From contig CAIPJU010000924.1 in the NCBI GenBank assembly GCA_903865465.1, positions 1-8,270 on the forward strand: a DNA stretch of 8,270 bases, in the 5' to 3' direction. Positions 5,867 through 8,270 of the stretch are shown piece after piece (positions within the stretch are counted from its first letter, which is position 1; each line of letters starts with the position of its first letter). The DNA comes from an uncultured Bacteroidota bacterium. GTDB lineage: Bacteria > Bacteroidota > Bacteroidia > Bacteroidales > VadinHA17. The position numbers and the translations under genes were made by a program. A model generated the notes under the pieces. It did no database searches and was not told where the DNA came from. It saw only the letters and a program-made list of their open reading frames with translations.

Positions 5867-7261
5867 TTACTTCAGGATTTCCTTTAAAGCAGATACCAGG
5901 GAATCAATATCCTCCTTTGAATTCATTTCGGTTACACAATAGAGTGCGCAGTTCTTAAGTGATGGAAATTCTGCCGAGAGATCTTTACCCCCGAAAATCC
6001 CCTTTGAAAGCAGTTCCCTGTTTTTTTCTGCAACCGATTTGCCTGAAGAAGAAAAATCGACAACAAACTCTTTAAAATGAGAAGATCTGAACCTAAGTGT
6101 GACACCGCTTAATGATGTCATCCTTTTTTGAGCATAGAGAGCATTCTGAATAATCAGCTGGCCAAGCTCCTTCATGCCTTTCGGGCCCATCAGCGAAAGA
6201 AAGACAGCGGCTGAAATTCCGTAAAGTGCGGCAGCCGTGCCTACAAATTCTTTCCCTTTTTCCCTTGAGCCAAATGAAGTACGGTCGTAAGCCACATCTC
6301 CGAAACCCCATTCTCCCTGCACTGCTGTTTTCCCGATACCAAAGAGACGCCACGCATATTCCATTACATATTTTTCTTCGTCGCGTGTTCCTATAAATCC
6401 ACCCAGGGATCCACCCAGATACATGTGGTTTCCAAGTCCCTGGATGTCTCCACAGGTTATGTCGGCCCCATAATGGCTGGGAGGGGCTATTACTCCGAGT
6501 GAAACCGGGTCAACACCCACAACAACAATTCCTCCTGCATTATGAATTATGCCGGCTATTTCTGATCCCTGCTCTTCAAGGAATCCCAGATAGGAAGGAT
6601 TCTCGAAATATATCCCGGCTGTATTGCTCCCGGTTTTTTTCAGCAGGTCACTGATATTTAACATTCCTGTTTCGGATGAGAAATCAACAATCACAATCGT
6701 CATCACAGGTTCACAGTAGTTTTTTATGACGCTTAACCTGTCGGGTGATGTTGAGCCTGAAACCAGCATTTCATTCCTTGAACTGATACGTCCTGCCATA
6801 CGGATTGAACTGCAGGCAGCCTGGCCCCAGTCGAATGTAGGGACATTTACCACGTCAACATCAAGGAGTTCAGCCATCAGGCTTTCGTACTCAAAAAGAG
6901 TCTGAAAGCGACCGTGGTCTTCGTAGGGCTCACCCGCATAGGCTGTGAGATATTCAGCCCTGCCTGTAATCTCATCGCATATTGCCGGCACATAATGCTG
7001 GGCACATCCTGCTCCCAGAAAACTCAGGTTTTCTTCGCATGAGATATTCTTGTTTAAAATGGCTGTCATATGTTTTCTTAATTCCTGCTCGGAGGCAATA
7101 GCGGGTGGTATATTCATTTCCCCTTTAAACCGGAGCCTTTCCGGAATATCCTCATAAAGCTCGCTTATATCCTTTATTCCAAGTTCCTCCATTATTTTTT
7201 CCTTATTGGCAGGAGCAGAATTTGGAATGTAAGGATGGACAAAGTTCGGTTTTTGTGTCAT
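5867..7261 (-). CDS. gcvPA: GcvPA-like subunit of a split glycine-decarboxylase-family enzyme (divergent)
   Basis: At 464 residues it has the normal length for glycine dehydrogenase (decarboxylating) subunit 1, the half that lacks its own PLP lysine and completes the active site of subunit 2. The family order is clear: HPYIPN (9-14), ISELYEDIPERLR (32-44), FLGAG (81-85), HYVPAI (89-94), LFEYESL (122-128), VDPVSLGVIAPP (250-261), YGADITCGD (264-272), and SLMGPKGMKEL (356-366) near the end of the aminotransferase-like core. Strongly conserved segments have been replaced. The usual TAYTPYQPEISQG loop reads TAYAGEPYEDHGRFQ (106-120). The DGxTAxAEA stretch reads FDWGQAACSS (143-152). The GDAQPxGxPMxFGGP stretch reads GDIQGLGNHMYLGG (271-284). 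EKATSNICT reads EKGKEFVGT (334-342). It pairs with the GcvPB-like gene 23 bp downstream and follows the SDR gene by 24 bp. The start at 7261 precedes the conserved HPYIPN by eight residues, as expected. Confidence 0.87.
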   Translation of the reverse strand: MTQKPNFVHPYIPNSAPANKEKIMEELGIKDISELYEDIPERLRFKGEMNIPPAIASEQELRKHMTAILNKNISCEENLSFLGAGCAQHYVPAICDEITGRAEYLTAYAGEPYEDHGRFQTLFEYESLMAELLDVDVVNVPTFDWGQAACSSIRMAGRISSRNEMLVSGSTSPDRLSVIKNYCEPVMTIVIVDFSSETGMLNISDLLKKTGSNTAGIYFENPSYLGFLEEQGSEIAGIIHNAGGIVVVGVDPVSLGVIAPPSHYGADITCGDIQGLGNHMYLGGSLGGFIGTRDEEKYVMEYAWRLFGIGKTAVQGEWGFGDVAYDRTSFGSREKGKEFVGTAAALYGISAAVFLSLMGPKGMKELGQLIIQNALYAQKRMTSLSGVTLRFRSSHFKEFVVDFSSSGKSVAEKNRELLSKGIFGGKDLSAEFPSLKNCALYCVTEMNSKEDIDSLVSALKEILK

Positions 7262-7285
7262 TTTACTATTGTATAAAATTGATAA

Positions 7286-8080
7286 TTAAGCAATTCCACC
7301 TCCGTCGACTACCAGGTGAGCGCCGGTAATCCAGGTTGACATGTCACTGGCAAAAAAAAGCACAACATTGGCAACATCATCAACAGTACCAATCCGTTGT
7401 ATCGGACGGCCTGAGATACAGCTTTTTATATATTCTTCATCATAAGTTCCTCCAAGTTGTTCGCACTCACTCCTGAGCATCGGGGTGTCAATGTCTCCGG
7501 GGCATACTGTATTGACGCGTATGTTGTATTTACCAAAATCAATAGCCATTGCCCGTGTCATATTCAGAGTGCCTCCTTTCATTGCACAATAAGAGATCGC
7601 ATCGGCTCCTCCCTTTAACGACCACCCCGATCCTGTATTGATAATACTGCCTCCCCCGGCTTTTCTCATATAAGGAACTACATATTTCGTCATAAGGAAT
7701 TGCCCTTTCAGCGAAACGTTAAGAGCCAGATCCCACTCATCAGGTTCAAGATCAACTGCATTTTTCCTTATGGCAATACCCGCATTATTAAAAAGGATAT
7801 CAATCCTCCCATAAACCTTAACAGTTTCTTCAACTGCAATTTTACACTCTTCTGCCTTACTCACATTAGAATGGATGTAGATCGCTTTCCCTCCCAATTT
7901 TTCGATTTCCCTTACAGCAGTTCCACCATTATCGTCATTAATGTCAAGGATTGCTATGGATGCTCCAAGCTGTGCGAGTCTTCTTGCAGTACCAAATCCT
8001 ATTCCCGATGCCCCTCCGGTAATCAAAGCTACCTTTCCTTCGAGGGACAACATTTTACTGGTCATTTCTGAAATATTCAT
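7286..8080 (-). CDS. Short-chain dehydrogenase/reductase (classical SDR, probably NAD-dependent)
   Basis: A complete 264-residue classical SDR. It has the cofactor motif TGGASGIG (21-28), acidic D46 at the end of the second strand (favouring NAD(H) over NADP(H)), NNAG (98-101), and the full catalytic set N121, S151, Y164 and K168 (YCAMK). PGDIDTPM follows, as does a C-terminal DGGGIA typical of 250-residue SDRs of the glucose/3-oxoacyl/cyclohexanol-dehydrogenase type. It is a cytosolic oxidoreductase acting on an alcohol/ketone pair; the substrate cannot be told from the sequence. It is the first gene of the cluster with the GcvPA-like, GcvPB-like and permease genes, which suggests it acts on the same amino acid before decarboxylation or on a product. 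The ATG at 8080 is used here; ATG codons at residues 6 and 10 are also possible, since the fold starts at about residue 12. No Shine-Dalgarno sequence separates these options. Confidence 0.9.
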   Translation of the reverse strand: MNISEMTSKMLSLEGKVALITGGASGIGFGTARRLAQLGASIAILDINDDNGGTAVREIEKLGGKAIYIHSNVSKAEECKIAVEETVKVYGRIDILFNNAGIAIRKNAVDLEPDEWDLALNVSLKGQFLMTKYVVPYMRKAGGGSIINTGSGWSLKGGADAISYCAMKGGTLNMTRAMAIDFGKYNIRVNTVCPGDIDTPMLRSECEQLGGTYDEEYIKSCISGRPIQRIGTVDDVANVVLFFASDMSTWITGAHLVVDGGGIA

Positions 8081-8091
8081 AAGAATTTTCC

Positions 8092-8128
8092 GGTTTAAAG
8101 TCTATATCTTACTATCGTATGGTTTAAA
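8092..8128. repeat. Short direct repeat GGTTTAAA x2 just upstream of the SDR gene
   Basis: GGTTTAAA occurs at 8092-8099 and at 8121-8128, 29 bp from start to start (near three helical turns), inside the leader of the operon. Two spaced copies could be half-sites for a regulator, but the motif is only 8 bp and AT-rich, so chance is a real alternative. Confidence 0.2.
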
Positions 8129-8148
8129 TTCAACGCTAAAATAAGAGG

Positions 8149-8175
8149 TGATATTCTGATTTAAGCAAAGAATCA
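8149..8175 (-). other. Weak hairpin in the leader of the SDR-GcvP-permease operon
   Basis: TGATATTCT (8149-8157) can pair with AGAATCA (8169-8175) through seven base pairs with a two-base bulge and an 11-nt loop. It would fall in the transcript leader if transcription starts near 8191. It is too small and AT-rich to be called an attenuator, and I see no glycine-riboswitch-like double aptamer here. The rest of 8081-8270 is AT-rich non-coding sequence with no gene visible. Confidence 0.15.
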
Positions 8176-8196
8176 TATAAGCTATTTTGCTAATTT

Positions 8197-8204
8197 CAAA
8201 TCTA
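8197..8204 (-). promoter_or_regulatory. Possible Bacteroidota -7 promoter box for the SDR-GcvPA-GcvPB-permease operon
   Basis: The minus strand reads TAGATTTG, a full match to the Bacteroidota -7 consensus TAnnTTTG. It would give a start near 8191 and a leader of about 110 nt before the ATG at 8080. No good TTG -33 element sits at the usual 19-nt distance (a TTG on the minus strand at 8217-8219 is only 12 nt away). It is the only full match upstream of this gene set in the visible region. Confidence 0.4.
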
Positions 8205-8270
8205 TATATTTTTTTACAACTAACCTGAAATTGAGTTTAACCTCTGACTGAAAGCAAAAAAAAATTATAA

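Noticed and set aside
6093..6353. Minus-strand 86-codon frame inside the GcvPA-like gene
   Set aside because: An alternate frame inside a full-length conserved gene; no ribosome-binding signal or protein features support it.
7700..8071. Plus-strand frame of 123 codons opposite the SDR
   Set aside because: Antisense to the conserved Rossmann region with the complete SDR catalytic set; no recognisable protein features of its own.
8081..8190. Glycine riboswitch upstream of the operon
   Set aside because: The leader is only about 110 nt, AT-rich, and lacks the GC-rich paired helices and tandem aptamer arrangement of glycine riboswitches.

Overview
All recognisable genes in this window read leftward (minus strand). 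The organism is probably a member of the Bacteroidota. The evidence is moderately AT-rich DNA, start codons mostly without Shine-Dalgarno sequences, two upstream matches to the Bacteroidota -7 promoter box (TAnnTTTG), and a small exported protein that looks like a beta-barrel. This is inference; there is no rRNA or other marker gene.

Right part (about 8200 down to 2903): a tight four-gene, operon-like cluster in the order short-chain dehydrogenase, GcvPA-like protein, GcvPB-like protein, APC-family amino-acid permease. The gaps are 24, 23 and 46 bp. The middle pair clearly belongs to the split (two-subunit) glycine decarboxylase family: PLP lysine motif NLHKTF in the B subunit, pseudo-subunit motifs FLGAG and HY in the A subunit. 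Many of the most conserved active-site segments are nevertheless altered. No GcvT, GcvH or lipoamide dehydrogenase gene is present, and as far as I know Bacteroidota usually carry a fused GcvP of about 950 residues. My reading is an uptake-plus-decarboxylation module for an amino acid, possibly not glycine, with a redox step by the SDR. This is the best candidate here for an undescribed pathway.

Middle (2806-2902, 2233-2805 and 1963-2232): a short gap, then an unrecognised 190-residue exported protein, probably a small outer-membrane beta-barrel. A 270 bp gap follows, holding an imperfect 85 nt inverted repeat (2119-2203) and a possible promoter (2008-2015).

Left part (1962 down to 1): a 532-residue FAD-dependent oxidoreductase of the UDP-galactopyranose-mutase/protoporphyrinogen-oxidase-like group, apparently starting at TTG. 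It overlaps by 20 bp the start of a membrane glycosyltransferase (GT-C/GT39-like) that runs off the left edge. The pair suggests a cell-envelope glycan or polyprenyl-sugar function unrelated to the amino-acid cluster. Base composition also differs: sampled 60-base lines are about 30% GC here against 43-65% in the GcvP genes.

I saw no tRNA, rRNA, CRISPR array, insertion sequence or integrase gene.
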